Notes under the pieces: generated by a model
What the model was told of the DNA's origin: nothing
The model's input: only the letters and a program-made list of their open reading frames with translations
Databases searched by the model: none
Position numbers and translations under genes: made by a program
NCBI GenBank assembly: GCA_963422285.2
Contig: CAXXJO010000002.1
Coordinates: 1,302,001-1,366,000 of the forward strand
From: VXYL01 sp963422285
GTDB lineage: Bacteria > Pseudomonadota > Gammaproteobacteria > Pseudomonadales > Azotimanducaceae
DNA length: 64,000 bases
Direction: 5' to 3'
Part shown: one piece after another, positions 26,733-34,931 of the stretch
How the letters are laid out: every line of letters begins with the position of its first letter
Numbering within the stretch: the stretch's first letter is position 1

Positions 26733-27590
26733 TCATCGTTGTGGAGTCTTCCCGGACTCGCGCAATGCGGCCTCCAGCGCTGCGATCCGAGCCTCCGCCT
26801 CGGCGGTTCGTCGCTCCGCCGTCCGACGGGCTGCGACTTCCTGCTCGAGACGGGCGCGAGTCGCCCGATGGGCAGTCTTCTCAGCCTGATGAGCAGACTT
26901 CGCGGCCAAGTAGGCGCCTACCGCTTCCCGGTGCGCCATGAGGTCCTCGCCGGCGGCTGGATCGCGGAAGCGCAGTTCGCCAGCGCCGCCGTACAGCTCC
27001 AAGCCCAGCACTTCGCTGAACCAGCGCCCCGAAGCGTCCGCCGATAGACGCCGGTAGACGCCCTTGCGCAACCGGTAGCCCCTCAGCGGTTCGTCCATGT
27101 ACCTGTCCAGCGGATCGAAGAGCCAGTACTCCGCGACGCCCAGCGCTTCGTAGGTGTCGCGCTTGATGCCGAGATCGACCCGCCAGGTTTTGTGCGACAG
27201 CACCTCCAGCACCAGGTCCGGCGCCTTCGGTTCCTGCCACAGCTTGTAGGACCGCCGCTTGCGATCCTCCGCTCCGACCACCACGAACAGGTCCGGCACC
27301 ACGGCCGCCGAGCGGTCGCCTTTGTCGTAGTTCAGGAACAGGTCCGATGCCACGTAGACATCGGGCCGCCCCCGATACCAGGACCGCAGCACGGTGAAGG
27401 CGTAGACCAGCGGATGGAGCTGGTGGTCGCTCTCGGACATCGGCTTGCCATCCTCAAAGGGATAGCCGTCCTCGTCGCAGCCTGCGGGCGGCACCGGCCG
27501 ATAGCGGAACAGCCGCGACGCACCGGCCGGCGAATGCGCCCGTCTCGGCTTCGGCGGATCGTTGGATTCGGGCAGGCGTTTCGACAACAT
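26733..27590 (-). CDS. Uma2-family (DUF820) putative endonuclease with C-terminal coiled coil
   Basis: Protein of 285 residues. Uma2 proteins have a PD-(D/E)XK-like fold. The core shows VVPDLFVVVGAEDR, PDLVLEVLSHKTWRVDLGIK, RDTYEALGVAEYWLFDPLDR, matching the family order (Asp, E-V-L-S, D-x-x-x-K, Y-x-x-x-G-V-x-E-Y-W). After residue 210 an Ala/Glu/Arg-rich stretch (MAHREAVGAYLAAKSAHQAE onward) would form a long coiled coil. ATG at 27590 gives MLSKRLPESN; further upstream codons look unrelated. The biological role of Uma2 proteins is not established. A second member lies at 45.2-46.1 kb. Confidence 0.85.
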   Translation of the reverse strand: MLSKRLPESNDPPKPRRAHSPAGASRLFRYRPVPPAGCDEDGYPFEDGKPMSESDHQLHPLVYAFTVLRSWYRGRPDVYVASDLFLNYDKGDRSAAVVPDLFVVVGAEDRKRRSYKLWQEPKAPDLVLEVLSHKTWRVDLGIKRDTYEALGVAEYWLFDPLDRYMDEPLRGYRLRKGVYRRLSADASGRWFSEVLGLELYGGAGELRFRDPAAGEDLMAHREAVGAYLAAKSAHQAEKTAHRATRARLEQEVAARRTAERRTAEAEARIAALEAALRESGKTPQR

Positions 27591-27783
27591 GGGCGAACCG
27601 TACCACGGGCGGCACCCTTCGGGGTCACGGGAAAACGCCATTTTGGAGCACGGCTCCGCTGCCTGGAATCGGACATCCGCCATCGGGCTTGTAGGAAATC
27701 TCTGCAATTCGCTGCGGCATTCCACCCGCAACCTATGCAGAGAGAGCCCGTTCTCCGCCCGCCCGCGGCGCAGGGGGCAGAGG

Positions 27784-29256
27784 CTACGGCCCGGTCAGCC
27801 CGCGCACGAAATCGACTACCGGGCCGGGATAGACGCCCAGCGCCAGGATGGTCGCGCCCAGCACCGCCACGGTGGCGACGCCTTCCCAGCGCACTCGGGA
27901 CGATGCAGTCGACTCGCCCTCGGGCCGCTTGGCGAGGGCGAAGACGATGCGCAGGTAGTAGTAGATGCCGATGGCGCTGCCAAGGATCAGCGCCCACACC
28001 AGAACCCAGACGGCACCGTCGACGCCGGCCGCGACGAGGTAGAACTTGGCGATGAAGCCGACGGTGAGCGGGATGCCGGCCAGAGACAGGGCGGCAACGG
28101 CCAGCACCGCCGCCAGCAGCGGCCGTTTCCACAGCAAGCCCTCGTAGGCGCTCAATTCCTCGGCATCTCCGCTGCCGCCGGGGAGTACGCTTTCGCTTGC
28201 CGGCGCGGGGTCGCTGGAGAGCACGGCGATCACGCCGAAGGCCGCCAGCGTCATCAGGAAGTAGCCCGCCATGTACACCAGCGCCGCCTCGACGCCAAGC
28301 CCGGTCTCGACGCCCGGCGCGGCAGCGACCAGCAGCGCGATCAGCAGATAGCCGACATGGGCGATGGAAGAATAGGCCAGCAGACGCTTCAAGTTGGCTT
28401 GCAGCAGCGCCAGCAGGTTGCCGCCCACCATGGACAGCGCCGCCACCACCACGACCACGGTGCGCAGCACGTCGGCATCGAGCAGCCCAGCGTCCAAGGC
28501 GTAGCGCAGCAGCACGGCGAACACCGCGCCCTTGGAAACCGTGGCGACGAACCCGGTCACTGGCGCGGGGGCGCCCTGGTAGACGTCCGGCGTCCACATG
28601 TGGAACGGCACCAGAGAGAGCTTGAAGAAGACGCCGGCCAGCAGCAGGGCCTGACCCAGGGAGAGAATCACGCGGTCGTTGCGAACCAGTTCTCCAGGTT
28701 CCACGAACGCCAGCGTTGCCGTCACCAAGTAGATCAGCGCCATGCCGAACAGCATGGTGCTCGAAGCGGCCCCGGACAGCACCAGGTACTTGGCCGCGGC
28801 CTCCAAGGGCGGCCGGCCCTCCTCCGGGTAGGCGATCATCGCGTAGAGGGAGATGGACAGCACCTCCAGGCCCAGCAGGAAACCGGGGAAGTTGGTGGCG
28901 CTAGCGGTCACCGCGGCACCCAAGGTGGCGATCACCAGCAGGATGTAGAACTCCTGCCGATGCCGGGCGCGGGAGGGCAGATAGCGGTGCGACAGCACCG
29001 CGGTCGCCAGCGCCGCCAGCGCGAACAGCGCCAGAAAGAACAGCGCGTAGCCATCGACGCGCAGCAGGTCGTCGATGGACTGATCGCCAGCGTCGACAGC
29101 CAGCCGCACAGACACCAGCGCTGCCGCCAGCACCGCCAATGAGCCCGCGAAAGCGACGACATGGGAACGCAGCCACGCCACCAGCACCAGCAGCAGCACG
29201 ATGCCGCCGGCGAGCACGAGATAGGGCGCCAGCGCCTGAAGCTGCAAGGCGGTCAT
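27784..29256 (-). CDS. nuoN: NADH-quinone oxidoreductase subunit N
   Basis: Protein of 490 residues, one of three antiporter-like proton-pumping subunits in the membrane arm of complex I, with about 14 helices. Family signs are YLVLSGAASSTMLFGMALIY, the key-Lys helix LLLAGVFFKLSLVPFHMWTP, YQGAPAPVTGFVATVSKGA and LKRLLAYSSIAHVGYLL. ATG at 29256 overlaps the nuoM stop (ATGA). It is the last gene of the nuo cluster. The region 27591-27783 downstream shows no clear terminator; it should carry the Uma2 gene's start signals. Confidence 0.96.
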   Translation of the reverse strand: MTALQLQALAPYLVLAGGIVLLLVLVAWLRSHVVAFAGSLAVLAAALVSVRLAVDAGDQSIDDLLRVDGYALFFLALFALAALATAVLSHRYLPSRARHRQEFYILLVIATLGAAVTASATNFPGFLLGLEVLSISLYAMIAYPEEGRPPLEAAAKYLVLSGAASSTMLFGMALIYLVTATLAFVEPGELVRNDRVILSLGQALLLAGVFFKLSLVPFHMWTPDVYQGAPAPVTGFVATVSKGAVFAVLLRYALDAGLLDADVLRTVVVVVAALSMVGGNLLALLQANLKRLLAYSSIAHVGYLLIALLVAAAPGVETGLGVEAALVYMAGYFLMTLAAFGVIAVLSSDPAPASESVLPGGSGDAEELSAYEGLLWKRPLLAAVLAVAALSLAGIPLTVGFIAKFYLVAAGVDGAVWVLVWALILGSAIGIYYYLRIVFALAKRPEGESTASSRVRWEGVATVAVLGATILALGVYPGPVVDFVRGLTGP

Positions 29257-30713
29257 GGCAGCACCCCGAGCGCGGCGATGGTGTCGGCGGACAGATCCAG
29301 CACCGACTGCGGATAGACGCCCACCCAGACGAGGCCCAGCATCATCAGCACCATCACGCTCATCTCGCGGAAGCCGAAGTCGCGCATGGCGGCCACATCC
29401 GGGTTGGGTGCGCCCTGGAAGGATCGCTGCATCAGATGCAGCCCGTACACCGCGGCCACGACGATGCCCGCGGTCGCCGCCACCGCTAGCGGCACGTTCT
29501 TCTGGAAGGCGCCGAGCAGAGCCAGGAACTCGCCGACGAAGTTGCCAAGCCCCGGCATGCCCACCGAGGCGACCACGAAGAACAGCGTCATCGCCCCCAT
29601 GCGCGGCGCATGAGTCCACAGGCCGCCCATGCGCGCCATCTGCCGGCTATGCAGCCGCTGCTGCAAAGCGCCGGCCATCATGAACAGCGCCGCGGTGGAG
29701 AAGCCGTGGGCCACCATAGTCACCACGGCGCCTTGCATGCCGTGCTCGTTGAAGGCGTAGACGCCGAGCAGCACGAAGCCCATGTGCGCGATGGAGCTGT
29801 AGGCCACCAGCCGCTTGAAGTCCGATTGGCTGAACGCCATCGCGCCGCCGTAGAGGATGCTTGCCGCGCCCAGCAGCATGGCCCATTGGGCGTAGTCCTG
29901 GGATGCCTCCGGGAACAGCGGCACGGCGAAACGAATCAGGCCGTAGGCGCCGGTCTTGAGCAGGATGCCGGCCAGGATGACGCTGCCGGCGGTGGGCGCC
30001 TGGGTGTGGGCGTCCGGCAGCCAGGTGTGCAGCGGCACCGACGGCAGCTTGGTGGCGAAGGCGGCGAAGAAGCCCAGCATCAGCCATACCGTCACCTCGC
30101 GGCCCAGGTTCGCTTGCAGCAGCTTCTTGTAGCTGAACGTCAACTCGCCGCTGGCCGCGTAGTGGAAGTACACCAGCGCCAGGATCGCCAGCAGCATCAG
30201 CAAGCCGCTGATCTGGGTGAACAGGAAGAACTTCATGGACGCATAGCCCTTGTTCTCGTGCCCCCAGATGGCGATGAGGAAGTACATGGGAATGAGCATG
30301 ACTTCCCAGAAGAAGAAGAACAGGAACAGGTCCAGAGCGGTGAACACGCCTACCACCCCGGCCATCACCCACAGAATGTTGAACTGGAAAAAGCCCTTGC
30401 CGGTTTCGATCTCGTCCCAGGACGACACCACGGCGACGATGCCGAGGAACATCGTCAGCGCCACCATAAGCAGGCTCAACCCGTCCAGTTCCAGAATCAC
30501 GTTGATGCCGAAGCGCGGGATCCACTCGATGAACTGCTGCGCGTAGAGGCCGTCGACAGTCGCGCCGGCGCGCCATTCCAACACCGCCCAGAGCAGCCCG
30601 ATGGCGAACGCCAGCAGACTGACCAGCCGCGGCGCGTTGCCGCCGGCGAGCCGCTCCGACGCCCAGGCCAGCGCTCCGGCGACGAACAGCAGCAGGATGA
30701 CGGCGAGAATCAC
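29253..30713 (-). CDS. nuoM: NADH-quinone oxidoreductase subunit M
   Basis: Protein of 486 residues, antiporter-like membrane subunit. The essential glutamate helix reads FFFFFWEVMLIPMYFLIAIW, and the Lys-containing helix reads AFATKLPSVPLHTWLPDAHT; FKRLVAYSSIAHMGFVLLGV is also conserved. GTG at 30713 is chosen because it overlaps the nuoL stop (GTGA) and starts the first hydrophobic helix VILAVILLLFVAG. Overlaps nuoN by 4 nt. Confidence 0.96.
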   Translation of the reverse strand: MILAVILLLFVAGALAWASERLAGGNAPRLVSLLAFAIGLLWAVLEWRAGATVDGLYAQQFIEWIPRFGINVILELDGLSLLMVALTMFLGIVAVVSSWDEIETGKGFFQFNILWVMAGVVGVFTALDLFLFFFFWEVMLIPMYFLIAIWGHENKGYASMKFFLFTQISGLLMLLAILALVYFHYAASGELTFSYKKLLQANLGREVTVWLMLGFFAAFATKLPSVPLHTWLPDAHTQAPTAGSVILAGILLKTGAYGLIRFAVPLFPEASQDYAQWAMLLGAASILYGGAMAFSQSDFKRLVAYSSIAHMGFVLLGVYAFNEHGMQGAVVTMVAHGFSTAALFMMAGALQQRLHSRQMARMGGLWTHAPRMGAMTLFFVVASVGMPGLGNFVGEFLALLGAFQKNVPLAVAATAGIVVAAVYGLHLMQRSFQGAPNPDVAAMRDFGFREMSVMVLMMLGLVWVGVYPQSVLDLSADTIAALGVLP

Positions 30714-32587
30714 AGCATCTCCAGCACGATCAGGAACATCAGAATGAGACCGATGGTCATGTTGGCCGCGTACCAGCGCAGGCGGCCGGTCTGGGTGAGG
30801 GCACCGATGTGGTAGAAGCCTCGCGTCACGGCCGCGACGGCGCGGTAGACGAAGTCCACCGCGTCGGCCTTGTTGACCCGCGCCGCCCATACGAAGGGCT
30901 TGACGAAGGCATGGTCGTAGACCCAGTCGAAGGCCCAGCCGCTATGCCAGAAACGCCGCAGGGCATCGCCCAGCGAGGAATCGACCAGGGCGCGAATATC
31001 GAGCCGCCCGCTGAAGACGAAGACGCCGACCAGGATGCCCAGCAACGGCAGGAGCATGGTGGCGATGGCCGCGGGATGCGAATGCGGAATATGGTCCACG
31101 GCACCGAGCAGGTCGTCCAGGATGCCGATGCCTAGATAGCCGCCGAAAACGGACAGCGCGGACAGCACCGCCAGCGGCCCCCACATGTTGATGCGGGAGC
31201 GGTCGTGGGGTTCTATCTTGGTCTCGCCGAAGAACGCCACCACCATCATGCGCGTGGTGTAGAGCGCCGTCATGGTCGCCGCCGCCACGCCGCCCAGCCA
31301 GAACAGCCAGCCGTACTCCCCGTGGCCGTAGGCAGTCAGCAGGATGGCGTCCTTGCTGAAGAAGCCGGAGGTCACCCAGGGCAGCGCCACCAGCGCCCCG
31401 GAGCCGATCAGCATGCTGTAGAACGGCACCGGCAGCTTCCGCCACAGGCCGCCCATCTTGAAAATGTCCTGCTCGTGGTGCAGAGCCAGGATCACCGACC
31501 CGGATGCGAGGAACAGCAGCGCCTTGAAGAAGGCGTGGGTCATCAGGTGGAAGATCGCCGCCGACCAGGCGCCGACGCCCAAGGCCATGAACATGTAGCC
31601 GATCTGGCTCATGGTGGAGTAGGCCAGAATACGCTTGATGTCGGTCTGGGCCAGCGCAGTGAAGGAAGAGATGAACAGCGTCGCCAAGCCCACCACGGCC
31701 ACCGCCAGCTGGGCCGTTTCCGACAGCGCGTAGATGCCCTTCATGCGGGCGATGAGGTAGACGCCGGCGGTCACCATGGTGGCAGCGTGGATAAGGGCGG
31801 ATACCGGCGTCGGGCCGGCCATGGCGTCCGGCAGCCAAGTCTGCAATGGCACCTGGGCGGACTTGCCCACGGCACCGCCGAGCAGCAGCAGGCCGATGGC
31901 CGTGGCCATGCCGGCATCGAGTTCGCCGGCCTTGGCCAGGGCGGACTGGATCTCCAGCGTACCGATCTCGCGGAACAGCAGGAACAGCCCCAGCGCCATC
32001 AGCGTATCGCCGACCCGGGTCACCACGAACGCCTTGCGCGCCGCATAGCCGTTGGCGGCGTCGCGATGGTAGAAGCCGATCAGCAGATAGCTGCACAGGC
32101 CGACGCCTTCCCAACCGAGAAACAGCGTCAGCAGGTTGTCGCCCAGCACCAGCATCAGCATGGCGAAGACAAACAGGTTCATATAGGCGAAGAAGCGGCT
32201 GTAGCCCTCTTTCCGCGCCTTCGGCGCCGCGTCGCGGGAGCTTGGCTCGTCGAGATCCTGCCACATGTAGCCGGTGGCGAAGACATGGATGAGGAAGCCG
32301 ACGCCGGTGATGACGCCAGTCATCACCAGGGAGAGATCGTCCAGGTAGAGGGTGACGGCCGGCGCGAAACCGCCCACCGCCATCCAGGTCCACAAGTTTT
32401 GCGCGTAGGACGGCTGGCCGCTTTGGTGGAAGTCCAGACCGACGACAAGCGCCACCAGCGCGGCAAGGCCGACGGAACCGGCACCAATCACGCCAACCAT
32501 CTTGTCCGGCAGCCGGCCCTCGGTGGCGAACAGCACCAGGAAGCCGAGCAGCGGCAGCGCGGGAATCAGCCACAGCAGGTCCTGCAT
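30710..32587 (-). CDS. nuoL: NADH-quinone oxidoreductase subunit L
   Basis: Protein of 625 residues, the distal antiporter-like subunit, with a C-terminal lateral helix that runs along the membrane arm. Conserved stretches include GWEGVGLCSYLLIGFYHRDA, GKSAQVPLQTWLPDAMAGPT, VSALIHAATMVTAGVYLIAR and KRILAYSTMSQIGYMFMALG. The amphipathic C-terminal part (about residues 520-580) is present and the end is complete. It starts 4 nt after the nuoK stop and overlaps nuoM. Confidence 0.97.
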   Translation of the reverse strand: MQDLLWLIPALPLLGFLVLFATEGRLPDKMVGVIGAGSVGLAALVALVVGLDFHQSGQPSYAQNLWTWMAVGGFAPAVTLYLDDLSLVMTGVITGVGFLIHVFATGYMWQDLDEPSSRDAAPKARKEGYSRFFAYMNLFVFAMLMLVLGDNLLTLFLGWEGVGLCSYLLIGFYHRDAANGYAARKAFVVTRVGDTLMALGLFLLFREIGTLEIQSALAKAGELDAGMATAIGLLLLGGAVGKSAQVPLQTWLPDAMAGPTPVSALIHAATMVTAGVYLIARMKGIYALSETAQLAVAVVGLATLFISSFTALAQTDIKRILAYSTMSQIGYMFMALGVGAWSAAIFHLMTHAFFKALLFLASGSVILALHHEQDIFKMGGLWRKLPVPFYSMLIGSGALVALPWVTSGFFSKDAILLTAYGHGEYGWLFWLGGVAAATMTALYTTRMMVVAFFGETKIEPHDRSRINMWGPLAVLSALSVFGGYLGIGILDDLLGAVDHIPHSHPAAIATMLLPLLGILVGVFVFSGRLDIRALVDSSLGDALRRFWHSGWAFDWVYDHAFVKPFVWAARVNKADAVDFVYRAVAAVTRGFYHIGALTQTGRLRWYAANMTIGLILMFLIVLEML

Positions 32588-32591
32588 GGCG

Positions 32592-32903
32592 CTATCCGCT
32601 CAGCTCGTTGGCGGCGTCGATGTCCAAGGTGCCGAAGCGGCGCGAAATCTGCAACACCAGCCCCAGCGCCACGGCCACTTCGGCGGCGGCCAGGGCGAGG
32701 ATGAACATGAACATGATCTGGCCATCCGGCACCCCCCACCTGGCGCCGGCGGCGATGAACGCCAGCCCGGCGGCGTTCATCATCACCTCCAGGGACATCA
32801 GCAGGAACATGACGTTGCGGCGCACGAGGACGCCCAGCAGCCCCAGCAGAAACAGCAGCATCGCCACGCCCAGGACGTACTCGATGGGAACCGCGATCGC
32901 CAC
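32592..32903 (-). CDS. nuoK: NADH-quinone oxidoreductase subunit K
   Basis: Protein of 103 residues with three membrane helices, normal for NuoK. The helix-2 glutamate essential for proton transfer is in FLLMSLEVMMNAAGLAF, and the helix-3 glutamate is in FILALAAAEVAVALGLVL. The nuoJ stop abuts the start of this gene (32904/32903), consistent with coupled translation. Confidence 0.96.
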   Translation of the reverse strand: MAIAVPIEYVLGVAMLLFLLGLLGVLVRRNVMFLLMSLEVMMNAAGLAFIAAGARWGVPDGQIMFMFILALAAAEVAVALGLVLQISRRFGTLDIDAANELSG

Positions 32904-33440
32904 TCAGTCGTCCCCGCTTCCAGCAGGAGTTTCCCGTCGTTCTTCCAGATAGCGGCGGCCCAAGTGATAGGCACCTACCAAGGCGGCCAGCAGCAGGAAG
33001 CCCGCCAGCTCCACGGCCAGCAGGTACGGTCCGAACAGACTCCTGCCTACCGCATCGGGGCCAACCATCACGCCCTTGGTCTCATGGACGGATCCGGCGA
33101 GCACGTAGACCATCGATAGGAACAGAACGACGACCAGAATGCCGGGGCCGATCCACATCCCCGGTTGCAGCCAGCGGCTCTCGCGCAGCACCGAGGAGCG
33201 TCCGAGGTTCAGCATCATCACCACGAACAGGAACAGCACCACGATGGCGCCGGCGTAGATCACCACTTCCAGGGCGGCGGCGAACGGCGCACCAAGCACG
33301 AAGAAGATCACCGCCACGGACAGCAGCGACACCACCAGATAGACCAGCGCGTGGGAGGCGTTCTTGCGGGTGACCACCAGGAAAGTGGATACCACGGCCA
33401 CCGCGGCCGGAATCCAGAACAGCAGCAGGTCCGCGTTCAA
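32904..33440 (-). CDS. nuoJ: NADH-quinone oxidoreductase subunit J
   Basis: Protein of 178 residues with five membrane helices. SHALVYLVVSLLSVAVIFFV and EVVIYAGAIVVLFLFVVMML, followed by NLG, are hallmark NuoJ segments, including the pi-bulge helix. No ATG or GTG fits; TTG at 33440 overlaps the nuoI stop (TTGA) and gives LNADLLLFWIPAA, so a TTG start is inferred. The frame is open upstream through nuoI and nuoH, but that part is antisense-like in quality and not part of the gene. Confidence 0.92.
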   Translation of the reverse strand: MNADLLLFWIPAAVAVVSTFLVVTRKNASHALVYLVVSLLSVAVIFFVLGAPFAAALEVVIYAGAIVVLFLFVVMMLNLGRSSVLRESRWLQPGMWIGPGILVVVLFLSMVYVLAGSVHETKGVMVGPDAVGRSLFGPYLLAVELAGFLLLAALVGAYHLGRRYLEERRETPAGSGDD

Positions 33441-33955
33441 GGCAGCAGACTCCGCACGTCCGTGGGCGGGGCTTCCCGCGCCGCTTCGCCCTTGGCCTTG
33501 CCGTGGATGGTCTTGCCCGCCACTTGCCAGAAGCTGTAGTCCGGGTACTTGCCCATGCCGTCGATCAGCAGATGCTCCTTCTCGTAGACCATGTTGGTGC
33601 GGTCGAACTCGCACAGCTCGAAGTCCGGCGTGAGCTGGATGGCGTAGGTGGGACAGGCTTCCTCGCACATGCCGCACATGATGCAGCGGGAGAAGTTGAT
33701 GCGGAAGAACTCGGGGTACCAGCGTCCGTCCTGCTCGCGCTCGGTCTTCTGCAAGGCGATGCAGTCCACCGGGCAGGCCACGGCGCAGAGGTTGCAGGCG
33801 ACGCAGCGTTCTTCGCCGTCCGGGTCCCGCGTGAGCACGATGCGGCCCCGATAGCGCGGCGCCTGGTAGGGCATCTCCTCGGGATACTGCACCGTCTCGT
33901 TGCGCATGAAGGTGTGGCGAAAGACGGCCCACAGGGTTCTGAGCTGGCTCAACAT
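33437..33955 (-). CDS. nuoI: NADH-quinone oxidoreductase subunit I
   Basis: Protein of 172 residues carrying clusters N6a and N6b near the quinone site. Two 4Fe-4S ferredoxin motifs are complete: CVACNLCAVACPVDC and CIMCGMCEEACPTYA. The N-terminal helix and RYRGRIVLTRDPDGEERCVA also fit. ATG at 33955; nuoH ends 3 nt upstream and nuoJ overlaps the stop. Confidence 0.97.
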   Translation of the reverse strand: MLSQLRTLWAVFRHTFMRNETVQYPEEMPYQAPRYRGRIVLTRDPDGEERCVACNLCAVACPVDCIALQKTEREQDGRWYPEFFRINFSRCIMCGMCEEACPTYAIQLTPDFELCEFDRTNMVYEKEHLLIDGMGKYPDYSFWQVAGKTIHGKAKGEAAREAPPTDVRSLLP

Positions 33956-33958
33956 AGG

Positions 33959-34927
33959 CTACTCCCACAACACGAAAAAGCCGGTGACCAGCAGATTCAC
34001 CAGCGTCAGCGGCAACAGCACCTTCCAGCCCAGGCTCATCAGCTGGTCGTAGCGAGGACGCGGAATGGCCGCCCGCAGCAGCACGAACAGGTGGATGAAT
34101 GCCAGCACCTTGAGGCCGAACCAGACCAGCGGCGGCAGGAACTCCAACAAGCCCGGCACCCGCCAGCCGCCGAAGAACAGCAGCACGATCAGGCACGAGG
34201 TGGCGATCACCGCGACGTACTCGCCGCACATGATGAGGGCGAACTTCATACCCGAATACTCGGTGTGGAAGCCCGCTGTCAGTTCGTGCTCCGCTTCCGG
34301 CAGATCGAACGGCAGGCGGTGGGATTCCGCCAAGCCGGCGATGAGGAAGATCACGAAGCCGAGAAACTGGGGCACGATGAACCACATGTCCTCTTGCGCA
34401 TCCACGATGTCCACCAAGCTGAACGAGCCAGCGTGAATGACCACCCCCATGATCGACAGCCCCATGAACACCTCGTAGGTGACCATCTGCGCGGCGGCGC
34501 GCAAGCTGCCGAGCAGGGCGTACTTGTTGTTGCTGGCGAAGCCGCCGAGCAGCACTCCGTACACCGCCAGCGACGACATGGCCAGGAACCACAACAGGGC
34601 TACATTGACATCGACGATGTGCAGTTCCGGCGCGAACGGAATCACCGCCAGGATCAGCAGCATGGAACCGCATATCACCACTGGCGCCAGGACGAAGAAG
34701 ACGCGATCGCCGAAAGGAGGCACCCAGTCGTCCTTGGTGATGAACTTGATGCCGTCGGCGACGCCTTGCAGGATGCCGAACCAGCCCACCCGGTTCGGCC
34801 CCAGGCGATCCTGCCACCAGCCCAGCAGGCGGCGCTCCCACCATTGCAGGAACATCACCGCCAGCAGCGTACCCGCCGCCACCGGCAGGATCAGCACATA
34901 GCTCCAGTTGATGTCGAATCCGAACAC
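33959..34927 (-). CDS. nuoH: NADH-quinone oxidoreductase subunit H
   Basis: Protein of 322 residues, the membrane subunit forming much of the quinone cavity, with about eight helices. WWERRLLGWWQDRLGPNRVG, DGIKFITKDDWVPP, AESHRLPFDLPEAEHELTAG and YSGMKFALIMCGEY, with the conserved charged E/D residues, are diagnostic. The start is GTG at 34927, only 4 nt after the nuoG stop. No truncation is visible. Confidence 0.97.
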   Translation of the reverse strand: MFGFDINWSYVLILPVAAGTLLAVMFLQWWERRLLGWWQDRLGPNRVGWFGILQGVADGIKFITKDDWVPPFGDRVFFVLAPVVICGSMLLILAVIPFAPELHIVDVNVALLWFLAMSSLAVYGVLLGGFASNNKYALLGSLRAAAQMVTYEVFMGLSIMGVVIHAGSFSLVDIVDAQEDMWFIVPQFLGFVIFLIAGLAESHRLPFDLPEAEHELTAGFHTEYSGMKFALIMCGEYVAVIATSCLIVLLFFGGWRVPGLLEFLPPLVWFGLKVLAFIHLFVLLRAAIPRPRYDQLMSLGWKVLLPLTLVNLLVTGFFVLWE

Positions 34928-34931
34928 GGGG